DNA of 64,000 nt from Enterococcus ureilyticus (GCF_001730315.1 NZ_MIKC01000004.1:62001-126000); one strand, 5' to 3'. Shown: positions 36,976-46,108, counted from the first letter of the stretch. Numbers and translations are program-made. Notes: generated by a model from the sequence alone, not told the origin.

Positions 36976-37562
36976 AAGCGAAAATTTGCGGATTAAAAAC
37001 CAAAGAACACGTGGATCTAGCAGTCACTTCTGGTGCAGATTATCTAGGCTTTGTTTTTGCCGAAAGTAAGCGGCGAATCACTCCTGAAAAAGCAAAAGAA
37101 ATCACGTTAAACGTACCAAGAAAAGTCAAAAAAATCGGTGTTTTTGTTTCACCTAGCTATGAAGAAGTGGAAACAATTATACAGCAGGCGAATTTAGACA
37201 TGGTGCAGATTCATGGGGCATTAATGACAGAGAAAGTGTCAGTCCCAGTGATTCGGGCAATACCAGTTAATCATGCAATACAAGCAGCATTGAGTCAAGA
37301 ACCAGAGACAGAGTTTCTGCTTTTTGATGCACCACCTCAGAAATTCGTCGGGGGAAACGGTGAAGTCTTCGATTGGCAACAATTAGATACAAGCATCATC
37401 AAAAATAAAAAAGTGTTTATCGCAGGAGGGCTAACTGCTGAAAATGTCCTACAAGCGAAAAAAAGATTTAATCCATATGCAGTGGACGTGTCTAGCGGAG
37501 TAGAAACAAATGGTGTAAAAGACCCCGCAAAAATTGTGGCTTTTTTAAAGAAAGTTATCTAG
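36972..37562 (+). CDS. trpF: Phosphoribosylanthranilate isomerase TrpF
   Basis: Isomerises phosphoribosylanthranilate to the ribulose form, between TrpD and TrpC. KICGLKTKEHVDLA at the N-terminus holds the catalytic Cys, and the phosphate site is in FIAGGLTAENV and VDVSSGVETNGVKD. 196 residues, normal. The last codons and the TAG stop (37560-37562) lie inside the first of three palindromic elements, in the recurrent block TTATCTAGCTTCATG. Confidence 0.94.
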   Translation: MKAKICGLKTKEHVDLAVTSGADYLGFVFAESKRRITPEKAKEITLNVPRKVKKIGVFVSPSYEEVETIIQQANLDMVQIHGALMTEKVSVPVIRAIPVNHAIQAALSQEPETEFLLFDAPPQKFVGGNGEVFDWQQLDTSIIKNKKVFIAGGLTAENVLQAKKRFNPYAVDVSSGVETNGVKDPAKIVAFLKKVI

Positions 37563-37913
37563 CTTCATGATCCAGTATCTCGGAAAAAAGATAAAACCTG
37601 AGTGTGGTAAAGAACACCACCTTCATGTTTTCCTATTTTTCGTCGATACTAAGCGGCTCATTCAGCTTTTAAAGTTATCTAGCTTCATGGGCTAGTCTCT
37701 CGAGAAAAAGATAAAAATGGAAAGTGACAAAAAGCGTCACAGTCAATTTTTCCTATTTTCTTATCGAGCCAGAACGAGCCCATTCAGCTTTTATATTATC
37801 TAGCTTCATGATCCAGTATCTCGGAAAAAAGATAAAATCTGAATGTGGTAAAGAACACCACCTTCATGTTTTCCTATTTTTCGTCGATACTAAGCGGCTC
37901 ATTCAGCTTTTAT
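37552..37913 (+). repeat. Three tandem long-palindrome elements between trpF and trpB
   Basis: AGCTTCATG recurs at 37561, 37681 and 37802, giving units of about 120 bp. Each has a 5' arm (AGCTTCATGATCC...AAAAAAGATAAAA), a central small stem (GTGTGGT with ACACCACC in copies 1 and 3; GTGAC with GTCAC in copy 2) and a 3' arm ending GCTCATTCAGCTTTT that pairs with the 5' arm. Copy 2 changes both arms in concert (CATGGGCT with AGCCCATT). They fill the 367-bp gap; no ORF. A reverse copy is at 24765-24880. Confidence 0.88.
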
Positions 37914-37929
37914 TACAAGGAGGAAAATT

Positions 37930-39123
37930 ATGTATAATCAACCAAACCAAGGATTTTATGGAGATTTCGGTGGGCAATTTGTCCCGGAAACTTTGATGTA
38001 TGCTGTGAAAGAATTAGAAGAAGTTTATGAGGCTTCCAAAATAGATGAGGAATTTCAAACAGAACTAAATTACTATTTAAAACAATATGTAGGACGAGAA
38101 AATCCGTTATATTTTGCTGAACGTTTAACAGATTATGCGGGTGGTGCAAAGATTTATCTCAAAAGAGAAGATTTGAATCATACTGGTGCACACAAAATCA
38201 ATAACACGATCGGACAAATTTTATTAGCCAAAAAAATGGGCAAGAAAAAAATCGTCGCCGAAACTGGAGCAGGGCAACATGGTGTAGCAACGGCTACAGT
38301 CGCAGCGTTATTTGGAATGGAATGTACGATTTTCATGGGAGCTGTGGATGTCGCTCGTCAGTCATTAAACGTATTTCGGATGGAATTGTTAGGGGCAAAA
38401 GTTGAAAGCGTGACTTCTGGAAGCAAAACATTGAAAGATGCCGTCAACGAAGCACTGCGTTTTTGGGTTGCGAATGTTGAAGATACGCATTATGTAATGG
38501 GGTCTGTTTTAGGTCCGCATCCATTTCCTGAAATCGTCCGCGATTATCAGAGCATTATTGGAATCGAGGCCAGACGTCAATTTTTAGAAGTGGAAAATAA
38601 ATTACCGGATGCAGTTATCGCTTGTGTTGGTGGGGGGAGTAATGCGATGGGCATTTTTTATCCATTTATCGATGATGAGGTCGCGTTGATCGGTGTTGAG
38701 GCAGCAGGCTTAGGATTGGATACAGAAGCTCATGCCGCTTCAATTAATAAAGGGAAAACAGGTGTGCTTCATGGAGCAATGATGAAGCTGCTTCAGGATG
38801 AGGATGGCCAAATTTTAGAAGCCTTTTCGATTTCAGCAGGTTTAGATTACCCTGGGCTTGGACCAGAGCATTGCCATCTAAACGAAACACAAAGAGCAAG
38901 CTACGAATCAGTGACGGATCAAGAAGCATTATCCGCTTTTAAGATTTTATGCCAAACAGAAGGCATTATCCCAGCGTTAGAAAGTGCTCATGCTATTAGT
39001 CATGCTATCAAGGTTGCACAAGAGTTGGGACCAGATAAGCAAGTCATCGTCTGTCTTTCAGGTCGTGGGGATAAAGATGTGCAACAAATCAAAGCGTTAT
39101 TTGAACAGGAGGACTCGCAATGA
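37930..39123 (+). CDS. trpB: Tryptophan synthase beta chain TrpB
   Basis: PLP enzyme that condenses indole with serine. The PLP lysine is in [14 protein letters not shown] near residue 87, and the glycine-rich phosphate site in [25 protein letters not shown] at the N-terminus and the C-terminal LSGRGDKD are typical. 397 residues, a TrpB1-type length. The ATG has AAGGAGG 7 bases upstream. It overlaps trpA by four bases. The palindromic elements upstream could give it separate expression. Confidence 0.95.
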   Translation: MYNQPNQGFYGDFGGQFVPETLMYAVKELEEVYEASKIDEEFQTELNYYLKQYVGRENPLYFAERLTDYAGGAKIYLKREDLNHTGAHKINNTIGQILLAKKMGKKKIVAETGAGQHGVATATVAALFGMECTIFMGAVDVARQSLNVFRMELLGAKVESVTSGSKTLKDAVNEALRFWVANVEDTHYVMGSVLGPHPFPEIVRDYQSIIGIEARRQFLEVENKLPDAVIACVGGGSNAMGIFYPFIDDEVALIGVEAAGLGLDTEAHAASINKGKTGVLHGAMMKLLQDEDGQILEAFSISAGLDYPGLGPEHCHLNETQRASYESVTDQEALSAFKILCQTEGIIPALESAHAISHAIKVAQELGPDKQVIVCLSGRGDKDVQQIKALFEQEDSQ

Positions 39124-39893
39124 AATCACTAACGAAACAATTGAAAGCAAGACAGGAAGCGGATGAGACCATTTTCGTTCCTTATATTATGGCAGGTGCG
39201 CAAGGACTAGATCGATTAGCAGATGAAATCCAGTTGCTCACAGATGCTGGAGCCAGTGCGATTGAGCTAGGTATTCCTTTTTCGGACCCTGTTGCAGACG
39301 GTCCGATCATCCAGGAAGCTGGTCTCAGAGCATTGAAAAACAATGTCACGTTAAGCAAGATCATTCATCAGCTAAAACAAATCAAAACCCCAACGCCTTT
39401 AGTAATCATGACGTATTTCAATCCGATCTTTAGCTATGGCTTAGAAAGGTTTATTCAAGATTTGGCGGAAACCAATGTTTTAGGATTGATTATTCCAGAT
39501 TTACCTTATGAACATCGAGAATTAGTCGAACCATTATTAAAAGAGAGTGATGTTGCTTTGATTCCGCTGATTGCTTTGACCACTCCTAAAGAACGAATTC
39601 CAGAATTAGTGGTAGCTGGGGAAGGATTTATTTATGCAGTAGCTGTTAACGGCGTAACAGGCATTGATCGAAACTATCAAGAAACGCTAGATGAACATTT
39701 AACTTATATCCAAAATAGTAGCGATAAACCTGTTTTAGCTGGATTTGGAGTGTCTTCTAAGGAACATGTTGACCGTTTTAGAAAAAGCTGTGCCGGTGTG
39801 ATTGTCGGGAGTAAAATCGTCCAGTTGCTTAGTGAAGGGAAGCGGACCGAAGTTAAAGCCTTTATCCAAGCAGCTGTAAGAAAAGAAGTGTAA
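39120..39893 (+). CDS. trpA: Tryptophan synthase alpha chain TrpA
   Basis: Releases indole from indole-glycerol phosphate and channels it to TrpB. The catalytic Glu is in [18 protein letters not shown] near residue 49, with the second acidic residue in [12 protein letters not shown]. 257 residues. Last gene of trpEGDCFBA, so all seven activities from chorismate to tryptophan are encoded with no gap. No clear terminator follows; the 69-bp gap to the next gene is AT-rich. Confidence 0.95.
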   Translation: MKSLTKQLKARQEADETIFVPYIMAGAQGLDRLADEIQLLTDAGASAIELGIPFSDPVADGPIIQEAGLRALKNNVTLSKIIHQLKQIKTPTPLVIMTYFNPIFSYGLERFIQDLAETNVLGLIIPDLPYEHRELVEPLLKESDVALIPLIALTTPKERIPELVVAGEGFIYAVAVNGVTGIDRNYQETLDEHLTYIQNSSDKPVLAGFGVSSKEHVDRFRKSCAGVIVGSKIVQLLSEGKRTEVKAFIQAAVRKEV

Positions 39894-39962
39894 CGTTTTT
39901 CATTTTTCCTCTTGCCTCTGAGTGGTTATTTCTGTAAAGTAGTATGAAAAGCAGGTGTAATT

Positions 39963-40532
39963 ATGGAAATCCTCATCAATCGAAATTTAATTTTTGCACA
40001 AAATCAATATTTAGAAACAGAGCGCTTAAAGCTGCGCCCTGTCACACTAAATGATGCTGCTGATATGTACGAATATGCATCAGATGAAGCAACTGTTACT
40101 TATGTTTTTCCGATCCATCAGTCATTGAAGGATACGCAAGAAAGTATTTCTAATTATTTTATGTCAGCGCCTCTAGGAAAATATGGTGTCGAATTAAAGG
40201 AAACGGGTCAATTGATCGGAACGATCGATTTGCGTGTGGAAGAGCAGCACAATATTGCAGAACTTGGCTATGCATTAAATCGAGACTATTGGGGCAAAGG
40301 CTATATGCCAGAAGCCGCGAACGAAATCTTGCGTTTAGGTTTTGAAGAGTTACGATTGATGCGGATTTTTGCTGTCCATGATATCGATAATGCTAAATCA
40401 GGTCGTGTGATGGAAAAAATTGGCATGAAAGTAGAAGGTAGGATTCCGAATGCTCGTATCTGGAAAGGGAAAGTTGTGACAGATGCCATGCTTGGAATTA
40501 CTTTGGCAGACTGGCAGAACTTACAGCGCTAA
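39963..40532 (+). CDS. GNAT N-acetyltransferase (RimJ/RimL-like)
   Basis: GNAT fold protein of 189 residues. RLKLRPVTLNDAADMYEYAS starts the domain near residue 21; AELGYALNRDYWGKGYMPEA holds the acetyl-CoA loop, and IDNAKSGRVMEKIGMKVEG is the conserved C-terminal part. RimJ/RimL relatives acetylate N-terminal residues of ribosomal proteins, but many paralogues have other targets. It follows trpA in the same direction, with GCAGGTG before the ATG. Confidence 0.8.
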   Translation: MEILINRNLIFAQNQYLETERLKLRPVTLNDAADMYEYASDEATVTYVFPIHQSLKDTQESISNYFMSAPLGKYGVELKETGQLIGTIDLRVEEQHNIAELGYALNRDYWGKGYMPEAANEILRLGFEELRLMRIFAVHDIDNAKSGRVMEKIGMKVEGRIPNARIWKGKVVTDAMLGITLADWQNLQR

Positions 40533-40564
40533 ACTATAGAACAACTCAGAGGAGAAATGAATAC

Positions 40565-41188
40565 ATGTTAATGTTTACTGAAAAAGATTTTGATGTTTTT
40601 ACAATAGAAGGATTAGATCCACGAATGGCGGGTATTCGTTCAACGATCCAACCAAAATTTCAAGAATTAGATGATTATTTTGCGGAAGAATTAGGAGAGA
40701 AATTAGAAACAGAATTTTTCGTTCATATCGCGCAACATCGCCGTAGAACTGTCTACCCACCAGAAAATACCTGGTCGGCTTTAAGCCAGAAAAAACGCGG
40801 CTACAAAATGGAGGCTCATTTTCAATTAGGCATCTGGCCAGAGTATCTGTTTATGTGGCTATCACTGATCGATAATCCTAAAAATGAAAAAGAAATTGCA
40901 CAAGCTTTTTTAGAGAATCCAGCATTATTTGAACAATTAAATGATGATTTCTATCTGTCGATCGATCATACTCAACCTGAGATTGAGCGCTTGAAGGAAG
41001 CGAATTTAGAGAAACAGTTGACTCGTTTTCGCGATGTCAAAAAAGGCGAGTTTCAGATTGGTCGGATCATTAGAAAAACAGATGATCTGCTGAATGATCC
41101 AGAAAAAGCACGTGAGTATATGTTGAAGACATATGAAGAATTATTACCGTTATATCAATTGGCGATCAACTTACAGCAAGCTGAATAA
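40565..41188 (+). CDS. YktB-like protein (DUF1054, UPF0637)
   Basis: Cytosolic protein of 207 residues with family hallmarks MFTEKDFDVFTIEGLDPRM at the start and VHIAQHRRRTVYPPENTW with HFQLGIWPEYLFMWL in the middle. The function is not established. GAGGAG lies about 11 bases before the ATG at 40565; a second ATG at 40571 (MFTEKDF) is an alternative start. Confidence 0.85.
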   Translation: MLMFTEKDFDVFTIEGLDPRMAGIRSTIQPKFQELDDYFAEELGEKLETEFFVHIAQHRRRTVYPPENTWSALSQKKRGYKMEAHFQLGIWPEYLFMWLSLIDNPKNEKEIAQAFLENPALFEQLNDDFYLSIDHTQPEIERLKEANLEKQLTRFRDVKKGEFQIGRIIRKTDDLLNDPEKAREYMLKTYEELLPLYQLAINLQQAE

Positions 41189-41216
41189 AGAAAGCCTTAT
41201 TACAAAAGACAAGAGA

Positions 41217-41266
41217 AAAAGTGGAACAGTAATCAGGAAGGTACCTGCTTATTGTTCCATTTTGGT
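41217..41266. terminator. Terminator between the yktB-like gene and lepB
   Basis: TGGAACAGTAATCAGG pairs with CCTGCTTATTGTTCCA (a few mismatches), flanked by AAAAAG and TTTTGG. It can serve both converging genes. Confidence 0.75.
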
Positions 41267-41362
41267 TCACTCAAAAAAGTAAAGCATGACAAAAAGCTGT
41301 ACAATGTTTTATTTCATTATACAGGCTCTATAAAATGTCACTATGATAGGCCGAGGTGAAGT

Positions 41363-41908
41363 TTATTGTATACCAAGCTGATTCAACGGATAATACCGAA
41401 AATAAACAACTCCGACAATATCTTCTTCATCTACAAAACCAAAATAACGACTATCATCCGCCACTCTTCGATTATCCCCTAACACAAAATACTTTCCTTC
41501 AGGAACAACAGTTTCTGGACCGGCTGCACTAGTTGCTAAAGTAAAATCAGCTGTCAAAGGCATTCCATCTGTCAAAGCTTCTTTAAATTCATCTAAATAA
41601 GGTTCAGTAAACTTTTGATCATTGATATACAACTGATCATTCTCCATTCGAAGCGTATCCCCTGGTAAGCCCACGACACGCTTAACGATCCGTTTCCCGT
41701 TTCGTGGACTAGGGAAAGTTGCTATGTCAAATCGTTTTGGTTGGATTAACGAGGTTTGCCACAAGCGATCTGATTCATGATAGGTCGGTTCCATGGATGT
41801 ACCAAGGACTTCTACAGGAGTTAGCACAAATTTTCTCAAAAAAAGGCCAAATAAAAAAATTAGTGCAAACTGCAATAGTGTATAAAGTGTAGGATACTTT
41901 TTTTTCAT
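41363..41908 (-). CDS. lepB: Type I signal peptidase
   Basis: Membrane-bound Ser/Lys protease that removes signal peptides. It has one N-terminal helix (LLQFALIFLFGLFLRKFVL), Ser38 in GTSMEP, the general-base Lys76 in KRIVKRVVGLPGD, and the C-terminal GDNRRVADDSRYFG. I chose the ATG at 41908 with AAGGAG 7-8 bases upstream; the frame extends to 41989. 181 residues, normal for the single-helix Gram-positive type. It stands alone. Confidence 0.93.
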   Translation of the reverse strand: MKKKYPTLYTLLQFALIFLFGLFLRKFVLTPVEVLGTSMEPTYHESDRLWQTSLIQPKRFDIATFPSPRNGKRIVKRVVGLPGDTLRMENDQLYINDQKFTEPYLDEFKEALTDGMPLTADFTLATSAAGPETVVPEGKYFVLGDNRRVADDSRYFGFVDEEDIVGVVYFRYYPLNQLGIQ

Positions 41909-42021
41909 AATAAACTCCTTTTTATGTATTGTTTCTCTTAGTATATCAGAACAATTTCGATAAATAAGAAGAAAACAAGACAAAATCATGGCTTTTTTGA
42001 GAAATACTTCAAGCAGATATT

Positions 42022-42076
42022 TTGTTGTCGTTGTAAAAGTTTGCTATAATTTCATTAGAACTTATCGATTGATAAG
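42022..42076 (+). promoter_or_regulatory. Promoter and palindrome before the HrtBA-like operon
   Basis: TTGTTG (42022-42027), a 17-bp spacer and TATAAT (42045-42050). A perfect inverted repeat CTTATC-GATT-GATAAG occupies 42061-42076, just downstream of the expected transcript start and before the ribosome site, a typical repressor position. Confidence 0.65.
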
Positions 42077-42090
42077 GTGGAGGTGGAAGT

Positions 42091-43176
42091 ATGTTTTTAG
42101 CATGGAATGAAATTGTACGTTCAAAATTACGATATGGTCTGATCATCAGTGTGATGTTTTTGATTGCCTATTTAGTCTTCTTTTTAACAGGATTAGCCTA
42201 TGGGTTAGCATCAGATAATCGTACTGCTGTGGATAAATGGCAGGCAGATGGCATTGTGTTGTCGGATGAATCAAATACCAATATCAACATGTCAATGATT
42301 CCAATCAAATCATTGAAAGATGTCGATGCCAAAGAAAAAGCGACACTCGGACAAACCGCTGCAGTAATTCAATTAGACAAAAAAGGTGCTGAAAAAATCA
42401 ACGCCAGCTTTTTTGGGATCAATAAAGATGAATTCTTGATGCCGAATATCATTGAAGGAAAAGCCTTTGCCAATGAGAATGAAACAGTTGTGGATAACAG
42501 TTTGAAAGAAGAAGAGGGCGTCAAGCTTGGGGATACATTAAAATTAGCAGGGAATGACAAACAGCTCAAAGTAGTTGGGTTTACAGATAATGCTAAATTT
42601 AATGTAGCACCAGTATTATATGTTTCTACAGCCGCATTTCAACAAATTCGGTTTGAAAAAACGGATACATCGGAGAACGCTCGAGTAAATGCAATCGTTT
42701 TTCGAGCAAAGGATGGCGCCGTAAAAAATGTTCAGCTAAATGAGGATGGTTTGACTCGTTACAGCATCAAAGAGTTCATTAATAAATTACCGGGATATAA
42801 TGCTCAAGTGCTGACTTTCGGGTTTATGATCGGCTTTTTGATCGTAATCGCAGCAATTGTTATAGGAATTTTTATCTATGTTTTGACTATGCAAAAAGCA
42901 AATATATTTGGAATCATGAAAGCGCAAGGAATTTCTGGTTTTTATATTGCCGTATCGGTAATCGTTCAGACCTTTATATTGGCTGTTTTGGGAATAGCAT
43001 TAGGATTACTGGGCACTGTAGGAACAGCACTAGTCTTACCAACGGCAGTTCCATTTCAGACAAACTGGTCATTCTTCTTGGCAATCGGTGGAATAATGTT
43101 GGTCATTGCCGTTTTAGGTGCGCTATTTTCAGTTCGAACGATTGTTAAAATCGATCCATTAAAGGCAATTGGCTAG
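42091..43176 (+). CDS. ABC exporter permease, FtsX-like (HrtB/DevC type)
   Basis: 361-residue MacB/FtsX-type permease: one N-terminal helix (YGLIISVMFLIAYLVFFLTGLA), an extracellular domain of about 190 residues, then three C-terminal helices (FGFMIGFLIVIAAIVIGIFI, VIVQTFILAVLGIALG, FLAIGGIMLVIAVLGALF). This layout and the start MFLAWNEIVRSKLRYGL resemble HrtB, the heme-efflux permease, and DevC-like exporters. The substrate is not shown by the sequence. The ATPase gene follows 16 bp later. No TetR-type regulator is adjacent. Confidence 0.83.
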   Translation: MFLAWNEIVRSKLRYGLIISVMFLIAYLVFFLTGLAYGLASDNRTAVDKWQADGIVLSDESNTNINMSMIPIKSLKDVDAKEKATLGQTAAVIQLDKKGAEKINASFFGINKDEFLMPNIIEGKAFANENETVVDNSLKEEEGVKLGDTLKLAGNDKQLKVVGFTDNAKFNVAPVLYVSTAAFQQIRFEKTDTSENARVNAIVFRAKDGAVKNVQLNEDGLTRYSIKEFINKLPGYNAQVLTFGFMIGFLIVIAAIVIGIFIYVLTMQKANIFGIMKAQGISGFYIAVSVIVQTFILAVLGIALGLLGTVGTALVLPTAVPFQTNWSFFLAIGGIMLVIAVLGALFSVRTIVKIDPLKAIG

Positions 43177-43192
43177 AAAGGAGCAAATTGAA

Positions 43193-43864
43193 ATGAAAGC
43201 AATCGAATTTTTATCTGTGGATAAACAGTTTTTAGATGGAGATACTACAATTGAAGCATTGAAATCCACAGATTTTTCTGTGGAAAAAGGTCAATTTGTT
43301 GCAGTGATCGGACCAAGTGGTTCGGGAAAAAGTACCTTTTTAACGCTGGCGGGTGGGTTGCAAACACCGACGAATGGCGAAGTTAAGATAAACAATGAAG
43401 CGTTCAGTGAGGAAAATGAAAAAACACGTTCTAAGATTCGTTTTTCAGAGATTGGTTTTATTTTACAGGCATCAAATTTAGTCCCATTTTTAACTGTGGA
43501 AAAGCAATTACGTTTGGTGGATAAGGTAAAAAAAGAAAAAACCGATGTGGATAAAGTCAACAAGTTATTAACAGAGCTTGGTATTGAGAAGTTGAAGAAA
43601 AAATACCCAGACGAAATTTCTGGTGGTGAACGTCAACGAGTGGCAATTGCCCGGGCGTTGTATAATGATCCATCGATTATCTTAGCAGACGAGCCCACAG
43701 CAAGTTTAGATTCTGACCGAGCATTTGAGGTTGTAAAAATCTTAGCAAGAGAAACGAAAGAAAAAAATAAAGCGACGATCATGGTGACCCACGATCAACG
43801 CTTAATCGATTTTTGTGATGAAGTATTTGTGATGAAAGATGGCGTATTAGAGAAACAAACATAA
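43193..43864 (+). CDS. ABC exporter ATPase (HrtA/LolD type)
   Basis: A 223-residue ATPase with Walker A GPSGSGKSTFL, signature ISGGERQRVAIARAL, Walker B ILADEPTASLD and switch His in MVTHDQRL. MacB-subclass ATPases partner FtsX-like permeases such as the preceding gene. I chose the ATG at 43193 with AAAGGAG upstream; an in-frame start at 43169 overlaps the permease stop. Confidence 0.88.
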   Translation: MKAIEFLSVDKQFLDGDTTIEALKSTDFSVEKGQFVAVIGPSGSGKSTFLTLAGGLQTPTNGEVKINNEAFSEENEKTRSKIRFSEIGFILQASNLVPFLTVEKQLRLVDKVKKEKTDVDKVNKLLTELGIEKLKKKYPDEISGGERQRVAIARALYNDPSIILADEPTASLDSDRAFEVVKILARETKEKNKATIMVTHDQRLIDFCDEVFVMKDGVLEKQT

Positions 43865-43870
43865 TAAAAC

Positions 43871-43911
43871 GATAGAACAAAGCTGAAAGTTGGGCTTTGT
43901 TCTATTTTTTA
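43871..43911 (+). terminator. Terminator after the ABC exporter
   Basis: ATAGAACAAAGC pairs with GCTTTGTTCTAT, followed by TTTTTT. Confidence 0.85.
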
Positions 43912-43913
43912 TG

Positions 43914-43953
43914 CAAAAAACCTTGTACAGCTTTTGCTGTACAAGGTTTTTCC
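43914..43953. terminator. Terminator of rpsD (bidirectional)
   Basis: A perfect 11-bp stem CCTTGTACAGC/GCTGTACAAGG with AAAAAA and TTTTTT flanks. On the minus strand it follows rpsD. Confidence 0.88.
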
Positions 43954-43976
43954 AAAAGATCGACGATAATCGAATC

Positions 43977-44588
43977 TTAAAGTTTTTGGTTGTAGTATTC
44001 AACGACAAGAGCTTCGTCGATATCAGGATATAATTCATCACGCTCTGGTAAACGAGTGAAGCTACCTTCTAATTTTTCAGCGTCAAAGCTTACGAATGCT
44101 GGACGTCCAACAGTTGCTTCAACCGCTTCTTTGATTGTTACGACGTTTTGAGATTTTTCACGAACAGAAATCACTTGACCCACTTCAACGTGGTAAGAAG
44201 GGATATCTACGCGTTTGCCATCTACAGTAACGTGACCGTGGTTTACTAATTGACGTGCTTGACGACGAGTAGTTGCAAGGCCTAAACGGTAAACGACGTT
44301 ATCTAAACGTTGTTCTAGTAAGATCATGAAGTTAACACCGTGTTTACCTTCTTTGATCTTGCTTGCTTTAATAAACAAGTTAACGAATTGACGTTCGTTC
44401 ATACCGTACATATGACGTAATTTTTGTTTTTCAGTTAATTGCATACCGTATTCAGAAACTTTACCACGGCTGTTTGGTCCGTGTTGTCCTGGTTTGTATG
44501 GGCGACGTGCTAGTTCTTTACCAGTACCTGATAGAGAGATACCTAGACGACGAGAGATTTTCCATGATGGTCCTGTATAACGTGACAT
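43977..44588 (-). CDS. rpsD: 30S ribosomal protein S4
   Basis: Primary 16S-binding protein of the small subunit. It starts [20 protein letters not shown] and contains the S4 RNA-binding domain ([31 protein letters not shown]). It has no zinc cysteines at the N-terminus. 203 residues. I chose the ATG at 44588 with GGAGGA upstream; the frame extends to 44669 within the leader. Monocistronic, preceded by a structured leader of about 190 bases. Confidence 0.96.
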   Translation of the reverse strand: MSRYTGPSWKISRRLGISLSGTGKELARRPYKPGQHGPNSRGKVSEYGMQLTEKQKLRHMYGMNERQFVNLFIKASKIKEGKHGVNFMILLEQRLDNVVYRLGLATTRRQARQLVNHGHVTVDGKRVDIPSYHVEVGQVISVREKSQNVVTIKEAVEATVGRPAFVSFDAEKLEGSFTRLPERDELYPDIDEALVVEYYNQKL

Positions 44589-44778
44589 TAAAAATTCCTC
44601 CAATAAAATAAGTTTTTTGGAGTAAAATAATCTTCTGAAAAATTCATATTCGTTCAGTTCATTCTTCAACCTTCGCCCTTTGCAGCCGTGGGTTACGCAG
44701 TTGAACCTGAAAGCCTAAGCAATCAAGGCAATGGACTGTTGACGAGCCTATTATTTTTCTGCTGCATTATTTTACACA
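44589..44778 (-). promoter_or_regulatory. rpsD leader, candidate S4 autoregulatory RNA
   Basis: About 190 transcribed bases precede rpsD, with paired GC-rich segments (for example AGGCT...AGCCT-type pairing around 44700-44750) and no ORF with a ribosome site. In B. subtilis S4 represses its own leader; that this is the equivalent is inferred from position and length, not from a checked covariance model. Confidence 0.5.
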
Positions 44779-44784
44779 AAAATT

Positions 44785-44813
44785 AGTATAACGCAAAAAA
44801 AGGGATAACTCAA
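44785..44813 (-). promoter_or_regulatory. rpsD promoter
   Basis: On the minus strand TTGAGT (44808-44813), a 17-bp spacer and TATACT (44785-44790). It overlaps the terminator of the small peptide gene at 44840-44920. Confidence 0.7.
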
Positions 44814-44835
44814 GCTTTTTATTGCGTTATCCCAA
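44797..44835 (-). terminator. Terminator of the small Gly-rich peptide gene
   Basis: On the minus strand GGGATAAC pairs with GTTATCCC around a 16-base loop and is followed by TTTTTTT. The rpsD promoter lies within the hairpin and its T run. Confidence 0.7.
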
Positions 44836-44839
44836 TAAA

Positions 44840-44920
44840 CTACCAGCCGCCAGAAAAGCCGCCACCACCGGAAGAACCGCCGCCAAAAATTCCCCAGAAA
44901 AATCTAGATAAAGTTGCCAT
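44840..44920 (-). CDS. 26-residue Gly-rich peptide
   Basis: A short ORF with an excellent ribosome site (AAAGGAGG, 10 bases before ATG) and its own terminator. It reads MATLSRFFWGIF followed by GGGSSGGGGFSGGW: an amphipathic/hydrophobic start and a Gly-Ser tail. The GGGGFSGG end resembles the C-terminal tails of TPM-domain membrane proteins, but no such domain is present. Not recognised as a known family; signals of translation and termination argue that it is real. Confidence 0.6.
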   Translation of the reverse strand: MATLSRFFWGIFGGGSSGGGGFSGGW

Positions 44921-45210
44921 ATCACATGTACCTCCTTTTATAAAGTTGTTATCATTTTATTATATCATAATGCTAATTAAAATATGCTTTTCATTCTGTA
45001 TAATCTTTAGATAGAGATTGTTGATGGTGAACTAAAATAGTAGAGTTTTAAAAAGATAGGCCAAAAAATTATTGAGAACAAGTTAAAAGTCCTGTTATTT
45101 TTAGAAAGGATTGTTGAAAAGTACTAGACAAAGCACGTAAATGTCTTTAAAATGATAAAGAATGTTTTTGAAAATATAAATATGAAAACAAATTGAAAAG
45201 GAGAAACAAA

Positions 45211-46008
45211 ATGAAACCTGTATCGCCATTATTTGAGCAGATCGACAAATCAATCAATAAAAAGATGAACTTATTCCAAAGTAGTTTTATGCGTTACGCT
45301 TTTCGTGCTATATTAGCTTGTATGTTTTTAACCTTAGGGACAGCAGTTGCGTTCGGGATTGCCATCAAAGGGGAAGGAATGGTACACGGCTTAGGTAAGA
45401 TCCTTTATGCTTTTATGTTCAGTTGGTCACTTGTGATGATTCTTTATATGAATGCGGAACTTGGCACATCGAATATGCTGTATATGACCGTTGGGGTTTA
45501 TCGTAAAAAAATCAACTTCTCTTTTGCAACAAAGATTTTATTTACCTGTATTTTCTTTAATTTAGTCGGTGGCATTCTGTTTGGCTACTTGATTTCGTTG
45601 ACGGTTCCCTTCCAAGATTTACCAGCGGATAGCTTTTTCTTCACATCGATTGCTGGTAAATTAGATAAAACAACAGTACAGATTTTAGTTGAAGCTATTT
45701 TTGCTAATATTGTGGTAAATACAGCAGTGTTAGTAAGTATGCGTATGAAAGATGATGCTGGTAAAGTTGCTGCAATTATTTTTATCATCTTTATCTTTGC
45801 ATTTTTAGGCTACGAGCACGTTATCGCTAATTTCCCTGCGTTTAGTTTAGCTTACTTTGCGTCTCACGGGACATTGGCAGCAATGACAGTCGGCAGTGTA
45901 GCACACAACCTATTCTTTGCATTGATCGGTAACTTTATCGGTGGCGGCTTAGTGATGGGCTTAGGCTATGCCTGGTTGAATAATGCAGATACGAATTATT
46001 TAGATTAA
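45211..46008 (+). CDS. Formate/nitrite transporter family protein
   Basis: Membrane channel of the FNT family (FocA/NirC), 265 residues with about six helices, such as AILACMFLTLGTAVAFGIAI, ATKILFTCIFFNLVGGILFG and NIVVNTAVLVSMRMKDDAGKV. FNT pentamers move formate, nitrite or hydrosulfide. The substrate cannot be told here, but formate is likely in a mixed-acid fermenter (inference). I chose the ATG at 45211 with AAGGAG upstream. No pfl gene is in the window. The 290 bp upstream show no clear structure. Confidence 0.88.
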   Translation: MKPVSPLFEQIDKSINKKMNLFQSSFMRYAFRAILACMFLTLGTAVAFGIAIKGEGMVHGLGKILYAFMFSWSLVMILYMNAELGTSNMLYMTVGVYRKKINFSFATKILFTCIFFNLVGGILFGYLISLTVPFQDLPADSFFFTSIAGKLDKTTVQILVEAIFANIVVNTAVLVSMRMKDDAGKVAAIIFIIFIFAFLGYEHVIANFPAFSLAYFASHGTLAAMTVGSVAHNLFFALIGNFIGGGLVMGLGYAWLNNADTNYLD

Positions 46009-46015
46009 TGAAATC

Positions 46016-46053
46016 AGAAGTTGAAGCGGAGTTATTCTTGCTTCAGCTTTTTT
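46016..46053 (+). terminator. Terminator after the FNT gene
   Basis: AGAAGTTGAAGC pairs with GCTTCAGCTTTT (imperfect), ending in TTTTTT. Confidence 0.6.
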
Positions 46054-46108
46054 GCTGTCTAAAGTGATTTGAAGTAAGATAGGAGAAAGAAGAAAAAAGG
46101 AGTAGCGT

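Noticed and set aside
37552-37913. Possible insertion sequence or MITE with transposase
   Set aside because: Elements are palindromic and repeated, but there is no transposase ORF and no target-site duplication that I could identify; called a repeat instead.
37724-37996. 90-codon ORF on the plus strand across the palindromic elements and trpB start
   Set aside because: It runs through repeat DNA and overlaps trpB out of frame, with no ribosome site or recognisable domain.
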